Assembly (NCBI GenBank): GCA_036346405.1
Contig: CM070546.1
Span: forward strand, 109,498,826-109,562,825
Source: Phyllostachys edulis
Taxonomy: Eukaryota > Streptophyta > Magnoliopsida > Poales > Poaceae
Length of the DNA stretch: 64,000 bases
Reading direction: 5' to 3'
The position numbers and the translations under genes are program-made. Positions 1 through 11,036 of this stretch are shown piece after piece. How positions within the stretch are numbered: the stretch's first letter is position 1; the number at the start of each line of letters is the position of its first letter. The notes below the pieces were generated by a model, which saw only the letters and a program-made list of their open reading frames with translations, had not been told where the DNA came from and did not search any database.

Positions 1-2025
1 TTTTTGTCTCTTCGCCTTGCTCTTGGATTTCTTGGCCTTTTTGTTCTTCTTGTTACTTTCGTCTGCTTCTCGAGGATTCTTGTCGTCTCGATCGATGGTT
101 TTGTTTCACTCGACTGCTTCAGCAACAGTCGCATATCGATCGGCCATCTCAAAGAGTTCAGTGACAGTAGCCAGAGGATTCAAAGCGATATCTTCTGTAA
201 TCCTTCTACTGTGGACTCCCTGTTTAAAGGCTCATGAATTGGCGTAAGGTCTCGTGGTTGTTTTGTCTTATCCTGTGTAGGTCGTCCTCCTCTCCAGGGC
301 GATTGTAGGTGCCCTAGAAGTTGGCTAGCAGAAGGTCACATAAGTGTTGCCACGAATAGATCGACTCAAGTGGTTGATTTAGAAACCACGATCGAGCGAA
401 CCCTTCGAGTACAGTCGGAAGGTAATTCGCTATGACGCGCTCTCCTCCTGCTACTGCTCGGACAGCGGTCGTGTAGATTTGAAGGAATTCGATAGGATTC
501 TAAGAACCATCGAACTTCTCCATATTCACTGGTCAAAACCACGGTGGCCAGCGAACTGCTTGGAGATTAGGTGAGAATGCCCTACATCCGGTAATCACAT
601 TGTAACGCCTCCTTTGCAGGAAAGAAGGGTTGATGTCGCCAGGTGATCATACATGATGATACCCGATCGTGGGTGAACCCGACTTATGATAAGTCTCGGC
701 CCTACGAGAGTATTACTCCTCGTATTTCATCTACTGCTGCAGATTTCTAGGTTAGAGTGGTGGACAATCACCTCTCCTAGGAGCTTGTTGATCATCAGGC
801 ATTTGAGGAACTCTTCTCCGACTGGAGTTAAGGTTAGAGGAACGACGTAACCTGTTGTCACACCGATCTTCATGTGATGAGTTGTTCGAACAGCCGGTAG
901 CTGATGGAGTCATATTGCTACGACTTTCGGAATGATGTCGACGAGGATGCTCGAGTCTGGCCATCATGCTTTGAAGCCTTCATGCAATCTCTTCAGTGAA
1001 GAGGTCGTAGCTGGGCGTTCGGGCGAGTTCTCGAATTGGGTTTTTGAGCAGATCATTGATGTATTGGAGTTCCTGAGCTTCCTCTGACTGATATTGAACG
1101 CACCTAAGCAGATTTCTCTGAGCCGCAATTCTTCTCTGTCGGGTTATCTCAGGATCATCCATATCCGATCCTCCGGTTTGCCTCAATGGAGTGCAATCAT
1201 TTCGAGGATTTCCCCCACGCTCATCAGAGTGTTGACCCCATTCATCACTGGAGGTGTCCTCGTCATTGCCACGAGGGGTCGTAGAGTGTGATCGGCGGAG
1301 AGCATCCTCAGTCCTGTCTCTAGGAGAGTGATCATTATCTGAGGGAAGGACGGAGACCTCCCGTTGAAGATCTCCACATGCACTTGAGACCTCCTCGCTT
1401 GAGGAGTAGTCGAAAGACACCATCCGACGACTTGAAGCAAGCCCCTCTAGAAAGGGGAATTCCAGGTTATAATCATCTCCGTCCGCAGGTGAGCCCTACG
1501 AGGCTATGGTCGAACTCGCAGGAAAAGCATGATCGACCCCCATCCCTAACCGGAAAGAGATGACCACCAGATGCTGATAAAGCTCCGGAATGATGGCTTC
1601 CAATACTTGCCTCGCCAGGTCAGACTACCTCAGGCAGATTTGAACATTTGGAGGGAGAGCCCTCATCATTTTGTGAGTCTACCTTGGTATAGTCCTAATC
1701 GTAGTTGGATAGACCCTTTCCCTCTGAGAAAACTAGTCCCTCAGTTGGACGTACTGTTGTGGGGGATAAGGATCCCTCCTCAACTCCATCGGTGGTATGG
1801 TCTCCTGGATCTGACGAATGATTTCTGGAGGCAACATTATCATTGGAAAAGGTGATACTCGGCTCGTAGTCGAAGCCAGCATCTATGTCGATATCTGCGT
1901 AATCAGCCAAGTCGAACCAGTTCTCCTCGTTCCACTCTCCTGCATGAAAGCATTAGAGTTGAGAAAAATGAAGAAAACCTGTTGACGAGAAATCACCGGA
2001 CGAGATCCCCAAGGTCGGCGCCAAC
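1..2025 (-). pseudogene. Ty3/gypsy element A: 5' internal region and gag (decayed, runs off the left edge)
   Basis: Read on the minus strand this is the 5' internal part of a gypsy element of the same family as element B (31212-62500). Directly after the LTR it has the same primer-binding-site sequence (GTTGGCGCCGACC). A gag-like reading follows: an acidic segment around 1910-1695 shares FDYEP and TTDGVEEGSLSPTT with B. A serine-rich segment lies at 1423-980, and antisense to positions 4-237 is the gag core that B has near 33750-34000. The reading is broken into several frames by indels and stops, so it cannot be expressed as one protein. Gag would form the capsid-like particle. The element continues beyond position 1, so its 3' end and target duplication cannot be seen. 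Confidence 0.8.
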
Positions 2026-2502
2026 TGTTGATGTTTTAGAACCGAATTTACATATGATTGTTTGATTCGAGGGGTCTCCAAGATTGATCACACAAAGAGA
2101 ACGACACAGGGATTTTATATAGGTCCAGGCCTTCTCCGGAGAAAATAACAACCCTACTCCTGTGTGGCTATATTGAGTATGCTGGTTACAAATCAAAAGA
2201 AAGACCAAAGTCTAATGTCTTGTGTTCTTGATCCTCCTCCCTGTCTCTATCTGTCTGTAACCTTTATATAGTGTGAGAAGAGGTGGACGTTTCTCCAGGC
2301 TAAGAGGTGCCTCATCATTTCATATAATGGGCACATTGATGGTAGTTATTACTGGAGTAGTAACCCCTCCACGTCTCCTGGTAGTTATTGTCAGAGACAG
2401 AGGCGTATTGTGTGCAGTTATTCCAGATAATAACATCGTATACTAACTGCTTAGAGTCCCTAATCGATTCGGCCTACTTGTCTGCAAGCTCCATTGATTA
2501 TA

Positions 2503-2670
2503 GGATGGTCGTAACTGACCTAGTCATTAAAGAACTTACGACCATAAGGTGGTCGTAGAAAAGTTTACGACTATGAGATGATCATGGAAGAACTTATGAC
2601 CACATGGTGGTCGTAGAAAGACTTACGACTATGAGGTAGTCGTAGAAGGACTTATGACTATGAGGTGGTC
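2503..2670. repeat. GGTCGTA/TACGACC hairpin repeats in the LTR of A
   Basis: About six degenerate units of roughly 29 bp alternate the arm GGTCGTA with its complement TACGACC, so each unit can fold on itself. The array is shared with both LTRs of element B. Solo LTR H is inserted exactly in one TGGTC arm of this array. Confidence 0.75.
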
Positions 2671-3595
2671 TGATAAGGACATCACTCTTTCGGATACACG
2701 CACTACACAAAATCCTCCAGATCCGGTCGCTAAACTACAAGGTCCTATGACAAGAGCTCGAGCACATCACTTAAATTATGAGGTGAGCTCGTTTCTAGGT
2801 GCTAATAATTTATCTATGCAGAATGGTATGCTACCTAATAATTGTGATTTTCTGTTACTTAGGAATAATGGGGAGGATCCAAACCGTCTCGACCACTGTT
2901 CCCAAGCTCTCGACGGATCTGCGGATCTCGACCAGTCTCAAGTCCCACGACCGATCCACGACCGATTCATCTTGTGATCTGAAAGCTCTCGACCGGTGTA
3001 CCTACTCTCGACCAGATCTGCGGATCTCGACCAGTCTCAAATCCTACAACCGATCCTCGACTAGTCCTCGACCGGGCCCACGACCCGGTGGCGACCACGT
3101 TGGGTGTTAGTCAGAGACATGGAAATAAGGTGCTGCGTCACCGTTTTGGGCCTAATAAGGCCTTGTAAGCATGTTGAGGTAAAAGCCGGGATGTGTCGCC
3201 TCTCCCCATGGTAGCACAAGCCTAGGTCGACCTCCTCACGTTCCCCCTATATATATGCGGCGTATACGGTTTAGGGTTGGGTTTTCTTAGATTATTTCGC
3301 CACTTTGCGGTTTAGCGCTTGTTCGGTTTGAGGAACCCCACTTGTGAACTTCATCTATATTCGCAATATAATTCAGATTGCATCTACCTTGTTCTTGCGA
3401 GTTGCTTCGATTGCTTGCAGGAATCATAACCCTCGTGGTAAGGTCGATCGTGTGCAAGCGTGGTTGATAACGACAGTCGTGCGGGTGTAGCGAATTGCGA
3501 GGTGACGATCTGCGGGTCGGAAGCCTCAAAGCGTCAACGTCCTCACGACGAAATCAATCGAACCTATCGGAAGATCGGGCCACCGTGTTTCATCA
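2671..3595 (+). mobile_element. Solo LTR H (Ty3/gypsy) carrying a pol C-terminal reading frame
   Basis: The 925-bp sequence starts TGATAAGGAC and ends TTTCATCA. It is flanked by the perfect 5-bp duplication TGGTC (2666-2670 and 3596-3600), which defines a complete solo LTR inside the LTR of element A. Its first 310 bp keep an open reading frame (2654-2977) containing the motif GPMTRARAHHLNYEV, typical of the end of the pol polyprotein in some chromovirus-like gypsy elements whose pol runs into the 3' LTR. The downstream part has a TATA-like run near 3247 (CCCCTATATATATGCGG) and a tail resembling the U5 of such elements. Family assignment beyond Ty3/gypsy is inference. Confidence 0.85.
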
Positions 3596-3739
3596 TGGTC
3601 GCAAAAGGACTTACGGCCTCTTGCCTAGCTTCTCCCTTATAAACATTAAGGGGTATACCCAAGAACCATACAATGGTATTATTATCCACAATTAGAATTA
3701 CAGATAAATAATTAAATGAGAATTATCAGATCCTCGTCG

Positions 3740-4169
3740 ATAACAATCTCAATAGTGTCTCAAGGTGGGTCAATCCAACACCATGTTCTCTAACATATGT
3801 TCACATTATTGATTCGATATCCCTATATCCATGACTGATGAAACATGGTCATCAATCAATACATGTGCTGGTCGATAAGTCACTAGTGTTTAGACCAGTG
3901 ACATCCGACTAGGGATACATTTAGAATGACATCATAAAAGTTAAAGAGCTTCACCAACAAGTCACATACTTGTTAATCTTTATAACTAATAATCCATCCA
4001 AAGAATATAATAACATTTATACTATAACTCATAAACATAAACGTAATACAATCATCTCTATGATTGCCTCTAGGGCATATCACCAACATATCTTTACGTC
4101 ATTCTTTCTTCACATGTACGTATCTCGACATTATATTCGTTTCGTACTAACTCGCCCTTTTTATATGTG
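3740..4169. other. No gene seen
   Basis: This stretch flanks the 5' end of element A. I see no reading frame with family features, no RNA gene and no clear repeat. Confidence 0.5.
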
Positions 4170-5215
4170 CAACAGCAAAATATTAGGTCGGCCTAGAATA
4201 TGTCAGACTCGTCGGCGAAATTTTGTGCGAAGATATTGCAGAAGTGCAAGTGGCTTGCGAAGAGGGCTAAACCCTACCCAGATTTTTCCATGGAGCCCAT
4301 ATGATGTTGTTGCCGTGCAATGACTCGAACTTATTGTGGAACAATGAGTAGCACCTCATCAGTCTATCCTTGGCCCAGTGTAACTGGGCAGCCATCCACT
4401 GGTAGCCCATAGTGGGCCCATCTATCGGGTCATGCAACTCGAGGTATGGGTGCACTACTTTCTCAAAAGAGGGCTGCCCAACAGACAACAAGGCTCGGTT
4501 TCACACCAGTGTCGCACCGCGAAGCATCACACAACCCCCTGTATGTGGCGCAAAGGACAGCTGATCCCCAACTGTACTTAGGCATCACCCTAGCCTCCGC
4601 GTAAGCTAAAGACTTGGAAATACGGATGAAGCTAGCGTACACTCAATCGCCCTCTGTGGTGGGAAACAGAACCAAACCAAAGAGATGAAGAAGGTAAGCG
4701 ACGAGGTGCATCCTCTGGGCATTGACTGAAATTTCTCAGCCAAGTCTAAGGGATGCCACGGGCACTATCCGGGACAGGTATGCCAAACCTATGCCCCAAC
4801 CGGGCCTTCCAGTCCTCCGGTGGACGGCCTGGAACAAGTAGCTCACCCCTAATTGGGAGACCGGTCAAGAATGAGACATCTTGGAGAGTGACCATCATTT
4901 CACCCCGCCAAAAGTGGAAGATGTGTGTTTCGGGTCTCCACCTGTCGACAAGTGCCGACATCAGACTGTCGTCCAAGGTGAAGTGGCGTCCGATGGAGAG
5001 CAGCCTCGCAGAGGGCAACAAGCCCGTGTCCCGAAGGATTGGGACGTAGCGAACGTCCAGCTACCAGTAATCCCTCCTGGGCTGAAGCATGAGGGGTGGA
5101 GGCCATCTGCATCTCTGGCGATCCACAACTTGCACCGGTGATTCTCGTCACAGAATGGTTCCAGAAGCTCCAGCAGAGACATGGCTTGCAAGAGATGCAA
5201 GAGGCAGATTATTTG
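4170..5215 (-). pseudogene. Plant mobile domain (PMD) protein relic
   Basis: On the minus strand, 5021-4746 encodes the hallmark PMD stretch: LVDRWRPETHIFHF, then GEMMVTLQDVSFLTGLPIRG. This is typical of the aminotransferase-like plant mobile domain found in MAIL-type proteins and in many grass transposons. Weaker matching sequence continues to about 4170 in other frames, with multiple stops and frameshifts, so the copy is dead. No complete start, stop or terminal repeats were found. Whether it came from a host gene or a transposon-borne copy is unresolved; the transposon origin is more likely given the neighbourhood. Confidence 0.65.
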
Positions 5216-5930
5216 TGAAAAGATTGATAATGATGATAAATTACTATAAATTAAAAATTACGACTAAATACGGACAATAAATTAATATACGCTAATTAAC
5301 TACGACCAAATTAATTACGACTAATTATGTACGACTAAATTAAATAGGACCAATTAATTACCACGAATGAACTACAAATAAATAGTTACGACTAATTTAT
5401 TACCACGGACTAAATAATAATGACAACCACATTATTCATGACTAAATTAATTACGATGAATTAAATAGCACTAAAATAATTACGTCTAATTTATTACCAT
5501 AGATTAATAAAATAATAATTACTGACTTAATAAGGCCACTAAATTAATTGCAACTAATTAATGATGGCTAATTAATTACATCGATTAGCTACGACTAAAT
5601 TAATTATGACTAATTAATGGTGGCTAATTAATTAAGACTTAATGAACTACGACTAATTAATTCCAACTAATTATTTACAACTAATTAATTAAGTAACACT
5701 AACTAATTACGACTAATTAATTGGTAACTAATTAACTATGCCTAAATAATTACAACAAATTAATTACGTAAGATTAATTTAACTACAACCGATTAATTAT
5801 GACTAATAAACTCACACAAATTCTATTAGAAAATTTTGAAAACGACTAAATTAAGTACGCCTAAATAAGTACAACTATAACTACGAATATTTCACTGTGA
5901 CTAATTTACTAACTACATAATTAATCAACA
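5216..5930. repeat. AT-rich degenerate repeat of an ACGACTAATTAATT-like motif
   Basis: About 700 bp consist of irregularly spaced variants of TTACGACTAATTAATT with AT-rich linkers. Unit length is variable and copies are diverged. No coding capacity is seen. Confidence 0.65.
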
Positions 5931-6299
5931 AAGTACATATGAGACAAAAAAAACCCTACTAATATGGCTCCTAATGACGGTTGTAAACAATGCTTAATCG
6001 TTTGCGAAAACGAAATTGACAGAACGAGTGAGAATGAGAAAGCGAGCGAGTGAGGATGAGAGTTTGCAAACCCTCTCGCCGTTGCATCGGAATTTATAAC
6101 CGCGGCAGGAGGAATCGGATTCCCTGTCGCGCGTGAGGCTTGCATTTGCATGCAAAGACATGGATGCGACGGAGAATACAATGTGAAAGTGATGGATGAC
6201 GATGGGGAAGTGATGGATGGTGACGAGGAATCCGGAGTAGGGACTAGCTGGCGCATGTGGGTGAGGTCTGGGCAAGGAGGGACTGGCAGAGCCGGTCAG

Positions 6300-6475
6300 C
6301 CGTGCGACACGTCGCTAGTCCGGGCGGTGGCCGTGTGGACAAGTCGTGTCCAGGCGGTGGGCATGCGGACATGCCGTGTCTGGGCGGTGGGCATGCGGAC
6401 ACAACTTTGTCTGGGCAGTGGTCGTGCGGACACGATACTGTCCGGGCAGTGGGAGTGCGAACGAGACACATGTTG
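6300..6475. repeat. GC-rich short tandem repeat
   Basis: Several imperfect copies of a unit close to GGGCGGTGGGCATGCGGACA occur in a row. Long open frames on both strands here are a by-product of the repeat and are not called as genes. The surrounding 5931-6876 shows no other feature. Confidence 0.6.
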
Positions 6476-6876
6476 AACGAAGAAGCAACCAGGCGAGGGG
6501 CGCACGGATTTTGGCGCGTCTGCGCGTGCACCGCACGGACAAAGCCTTTCCAAGCTAGGGGCGATTGGAATTGCACATGTGGTGATGTGAGGCTTGTCCG
6601 GACTGTCATATTTACAAATACCGTATGAGAAGAACCACATTTACAAATACGCCGCGGTACAGTGACATTTAGGCCAAAATCTTGGCGGTTTCGTGCTGGT
6701 ACGAGCGCTCGCGTACACTATCCAATCGTATATAGCCTCTTCATTGGCGTGTCTCGTACTTGTACATGAATCCGTAGCTTTCCGTATATGAACTAGCAGC
6801 TGGTATGTGTACGCGTACGTAGATCTAACTTCGTTTTGGCAGTGCGTTTCAAAGCGGTTGTTAGCGATGCTTTTTA

Positions 6877-7480
6877 GGCCCTATTTATTTAGGCTTTTTA
6901 CTTGGCTTAAAAGCAAAAAAAAGTCTAAATCTAAATAAAAGGGTAACTTTTTCATTCGGCTTATAAAAAGCTTAAACTGTTTTAAGCCTAAAAGCCATAA
7001 GCCAGGAGAGATGTGCTTTTTTTTGCTTTTGCGAAATAAAATATCCCTTTACCACTAAGCTTCGCTGAAATTACCCTCAGAATGTCACTTGTATATAAAT
7101 GCAAATCGCCTCTCTTTTTTTTCTATCGATTCCCACCCCGTCGGCTCCAATCCCCTCCCCTCTCCTCCTGTTCGATGCCTCCAATCCCCTTTCCTCCCGT
7201 TCGATGCCACATCGCCGCCTCCCCTCTCCTCCCCACCGACGCCGCCTCCCAAGTGCGCCTCCACATCCCCTCTCCTCCCCCGATGATGACGCTGCCTCCC
7301 CAATTGCTCCGCCGCCTCCCCTCTCCTCCCCCATCGACGCTGCCTCCCAAGTGTGCCGCGGCCTCCCCTCTCCTCCCCTATCGACACCGCCTCCCCAAGT
7401 GCGCCGCCTCCCCTCTCCTCCCCCCACCGACGCCGCCTCCCCAAGTGCGCCACCGCCTCCCAAGTGCTTGCTACTGTTCA
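6877..7480 (+). mobile_element. Transposon-end block, left copy (TIR plus GC-rich tract)
   Basis: The block starts GGCCCTATTTATTTAGGC and runs through an AT-rich part full of AAGCC/GGCTT motifs, then a TATA-like GTATATAAATGC near 7090, then a tandem CCTCCCCTCTCC-type tract (about 7141-7480). The same order appears inverted at 8676-9285. The two blocks match over roughly 250 bp from their outer ends, including GCCATAAGCCAGG, a TTACCCTCA-like tract and the TATA-like box. No exact target duplication was resolved. This could be one end of a TIR DNA transposon (hAT or PIF/Harbinger-like) or an independent insertion. Confidence 0.6.
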
Positions 7481-7659
7481 GGAATCAGAAATGAGATCAC
7501 AGTTATAGAAAGTTTCAAGCATAATGAAGTATATAAGTTTGTGGACATCAAAGTCCATGGAAATCGTGCATGCCAGATAAGGTCAGTTCAGGGGGTTAGA
7601 AGACGGCACTATTACAGGCAAGCACAGTTTGACGCAAATGAAACATGCTATGGTTCATC

Positions 7660-10080
7660 ATTTGAACTACTTTCTGCAGAATGAATTTGCAGCATCTGGG
7701 TAGTGAATCCTGATGAAATTATCCAGGCACTTCTTGTAGAAGAAATCTAAATGGGATCCGTCTGAGGACATGACGCACAAGCACCTGCTGCCATGGAAAG
7801 CTTGATGCTTAGCAACCTGCAAGCAGGGAAATAGTTTTCATGACATTCCCGTTTTGGTTCTTCTGATATATCAGAAAGGCAAGCTGCTTATCAATATGAT
7901 CAATATGTCATGACCAAGAGTCACAAACTGATAAGCTCAAGGTGTTAACAAAAAAGTTTAAGTCACAGGCTAAAAGTTCATCAATGTGAGCAGTCAAAAG
8001 GGCTCTGATTGTTTAAAGTTTGATATACAAACTGAAAGTACTAGCAATTAGTACCAACAAACTAATATCCCACTAACGCCATATTGAAATAGTTGATAGC
8101 AGTATCACAAGAATTTTTAAGAATTGCCACTAGTCCATAGCCCCCTGTTAAATATAACTTCAGAGAAAGCAAAACTGCATAAGGAGGGTGCATATGTATG
8201 TTCGGTATATAACCATGAATTTTCGAAGATACAAGGTTGAAGAAATTCTGGACTCACATGATGTTTATTCACTAGTCAAGAACATGTATTGTACACATAA
8301 GAAATCACATGGAATACAAGATTCAGAATTTCAGATGGAATACAGTTCTTCATGCCGACACTACCGCAGCGATCAAATTCCGACGGCGTATCCTGAATTG
8401 GCTGGTTTTTGAAGACTTGATCAAGTAAACTTTTGTGGTATTTAGCACTTAACATATTTGACCAAAACTGGACACAGATCATATGCCATTGCGTAATCGA
8501 ATGATCAGGTATTTAAGAGAGATTCAGAGAAATCATTTTCAATCACTATAGAAAACAGGTCTTTGCCATCTTCGCGAGCGATCTTGAACAAATCACAACA
8601 ATTCCATATATGGAACAAGCAACGGGACACAAGATCACCTGCCTTTATTTCAATAACTAACTCAAATCACATGATTGATTAGGAACCGGTACACGGCGAT
8701 AAACCGATGACCACAATTGGACTCACCTTGATCTAGAAGGAGAGGCGGCGTCCGTGCCAAAGGAGAAGGCAGCGTCGGGAGGGGAGATGGGAGGCGGCGG
8801 CGACAGGGAGGGGAGATGGGAGGCGGTGCTGTCGGGATGGAAGATGAGAGGCAGCGGTGATGGGGATGGGAGGCGGCAGCATTCGGGGGCGGCGGCAAAG
8901 GGGATGGGGAATGGGAGGGGGAGGCGGCGCCGTTGGGAGGGGATGGGAGCAGCAGGCGTCGGGAGGGGAAGGGAGAGCAGGAGGCGTCGGGTTGGGGAAG
9001 GGAGCAGCAGGCAGGCGTCGGGTTGGGGGAACGAATTGATGGAAAAAAACGAAACGGTTTGCAATTATATACTAATGGCAATTTGAGGGTAATTTTAACG
9101 AAGTTCGGTGGCAAATAGATATTCTATTCCGCAAAAACCAAAAAAAGCATCTCTCCCCTGGCTTATGGCTTTTTGGCTTAAATTGGCTTAAACTTATTAT
9201 AAGCTGGACAAAAAAAGTCACCTCTTTGTTTAGGATTGGGCTTTTTTGTTTTTAAGCCAGACAAAAAGCCTAAACAAAGAGAGCCTAATTGTCCTAGCCT
9301 GCCATCTTCTTTTCCTTCTCTAGGTGGTACAAGAGAATATTTCTGACAATGAACATGTCGTCGTCTGGAGAAAGCTTAATACCATCCCTACAAAGTATTG
9401 AAAGGGCTGGCCTGCAAATGATTTATACAAATGTACAAACACAGAAGAAGAAACCTGGTGCACACAAGAGCAGATGTATGTTTTCAATTGTTGAAGTTTT
9501 CTAGACCTTGTGGCATTCAAACTTAAACCTTCTTATCATCTATCTACCAGCTTCTACCTGAAGATTAGTGTTAAGTTGCATTGGGCCAGAAAAAATATAC
9601 CTTGATTCACGGATGAACCTCTTTACATTCTTCATGATTGGTTCGACTTGCGCATGTATCTACTGCTCCACTGGTGTAAAAGTAGAACTCCCTCCCTTTC
9701 TTGCACTGCTGTTCTTCTGGTCTCTCCAGTTCCTACTATTACTACCTCCACGGTGTGAATGTGTGATCCCTCTGGTTTCTGCACTGCTCTGCCACCACCT
9801 CGGCCAAAATTACCAGTCTTCCTGTTCCATCCACCTGGGCTAGACGATCTTGCATTCACGGCGAAGTTCTGTGCTCCTGTGACATTTGCTCTATTCCAAC
9901 TCAGCTTACCATCTCGCCATGTTGCATGTGAGCTACAGTTACTCTTAGGCTTCTTTGATAAACTTGGTCCGTAGAACTACCCTTGTTCCATCCACCAATG
10001 CTAGTTAACCCCGCGACAGCAGCATTTGTCTGATCATTTCGCTAGTTTGAAACTGAGTTCCAGTTAAACCCTTAAGGGTA
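7660..10080 (-). pseudogene. NRPE1-like pseudogene fragment (Pol V largest subunit C-terminus)
   Basis: Three exon-like pieces occur in the right order on the minus strand. Piece a (about 10077-9602) is rich in W, N, R and G (GGWNKGS, LSWNR, PGGWNRK). It ends with TFTPVEQ, then VEPIMKNVKRFIRESR, and a splice donor (AAG|GTATAT). Piece b (9387 to about 9286) begins after TTTGTAG and encodes DGIKLSPDDDMFIVRNIL and EKEKKMAG. Piece c (7816-7660) follows a CTTGCAG acceptor and encodes AKHQAFHGSRCLCVMSSDG, then FFYKKCLDNFIR and YPDAANSFCRK. This matches the GW-rich C-terminal domain followed by the DeCL domain of plant NRPE1, a subunit of the Pol V polymerase of RNA-directed DNA methylation. In-frame stops, frame changes and a transposon block that cuts piece b show that it is not functional. 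The upstream catalytic part is absent from the window. Confidence 0.7.
8676..9285 (-). mobile_element. Transposon-end block, right copy, inserted in NRPE1-like exon b
   Basis: Read on the minus strand it starts near 9285 with GGCTCTCTTTGTTTAGGC and mirrors the block at 6877-7480. It too has an AAGCC-rich part, a TATA-like GTATATAATTGC, a GC-rich tract, and finally a donor-like GATCAAG|GTGAGT near 8730. Its outer end abuts exon b of the NRPE1-like pseudogene after the codons for MAG. Across the block at about 8665 the sequence ATCATG, expected at the end of that exon, reappears. This suggests the block is an insertion of about 610 bp. The inner boundary is approximate. Confidence 0.55.
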
Positions 10081-10129
10081 TTTCAGACCTTTCATCCTTC
10101 ACACATAACTCAATAAACCAACATTCTAT

Positions 10130-10540
10130 AAAAATCCTGATTACCAAACAACAAAGCTTGACTTAAAAGCTTAGAGGCTTATAAGTTGATTAAGCCAAAA
10201 TGCTAATTTTAAGCTATAAGCTAAAAAGATTAAGTCTAAATTGCATCTTTTCCATTCGAAAAGCCAGAAGTTGTCTCAGACACCTGGCTTCCTGACACAG
10301 CTTTTAGAGAAGCCAAAAGCCTTTCATAACTAGGAGAAGCCAAAAGCCATAGGGAACCAGCTTCCGTGGCTTTTGTGGGTTAGAATTAAGTCTGTGGTCT
10401 TAAAAGACTTATTTAACTACGCCAAACCGGGTATAAAAACGTAACTCACATCTCTCTCCGCCTCCAACGCCGCCCGCCTTCCGCCTCCCTCCGCTCTCCT
10501 ACCGACGCCGCCCGCCTCAATAGATTACGAAGCCTTTTAA
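10130..10540. mobile_element. Possible third, diverged transposon-end block
   Basis: The sequence has the same style as the blocks at 6877 and 9285: AAGCCAAAAGCC and CTTATAAG motifs, a GGGTATAAAAACG TATA-like box near 10430, then a CCGCCTCC-rich tract. Similarity in detail is weak and no mate is seen, so this is a low-confidence call. The interval 10541-11036 shows nothing else. Confidence 0.3.
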
Positions 10541-11036
10541 TCGTGAGATGTGATCCAATCAGAAGACTTGGCCATCTGCCATGTACGTGCTGTGCAGGAA
10601 CGTTCTTTTGGTCATAGTGCAGAGCCATCCAATGGTTCGAGTTTGTTAACTATAATAAGGGTCTCTCGGATTAAGGGCCAACTGTTTTTTTCCTTTTGTA
10701 TAATATATTTCTCTTTTTTCTTAGCGATGGTAAACCAGTTGTCATTCACTTTTTGTATATAATAAATAGATTATACTGAGCTATACGGTTGATTAGATTG
10801 CTTGTTTGCTTGCCCATAGCCATAGGGTGGATAGATCAAGCTATGCATGTTAAAGTATACGTGAATTGTCTATTTTTTTCTTACCAACTTAAGTTTTTGG
10901 ATGAATTAGTTGAAACATACAACTCAATATAGTTGTAGAGCCAAGATGTTTGGAGTTCAAGACCTGGTTGGCGCAATTAAAGAAAAATAATTGTAGTCCA
11001 CTTCTATTCCACGTATATAGATTTAAGGGAGCCTAT

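Larger units (their letters stand above)
2026..3739 (-). mobile_element. LTR of gypsy element A, split by solo LTR H
   Basis: On the minus strand this LTR begins near 3739 and ends at 2026, next to the primer binding site. It aligns end to end with the 5' LTR of element B (31212-31948): same start, same hairpin repeats, same tail before the PBS. Without the 930-bp insertion at 2671-3600 it is about 780 bp, against 737 bp in B. A TATA-like box in the minus orientation lies at 2263-2270. The left half lies outside the window, so I cannot say whether A was ever complete. Confidence 0.8.

Noticed and set aside
7082..7684. Long overlapping open frames on both strands
   Set aside because: They run through a tandem CCTCC-rich tract and have proline- or glycine-rich repetitive products with no domain.
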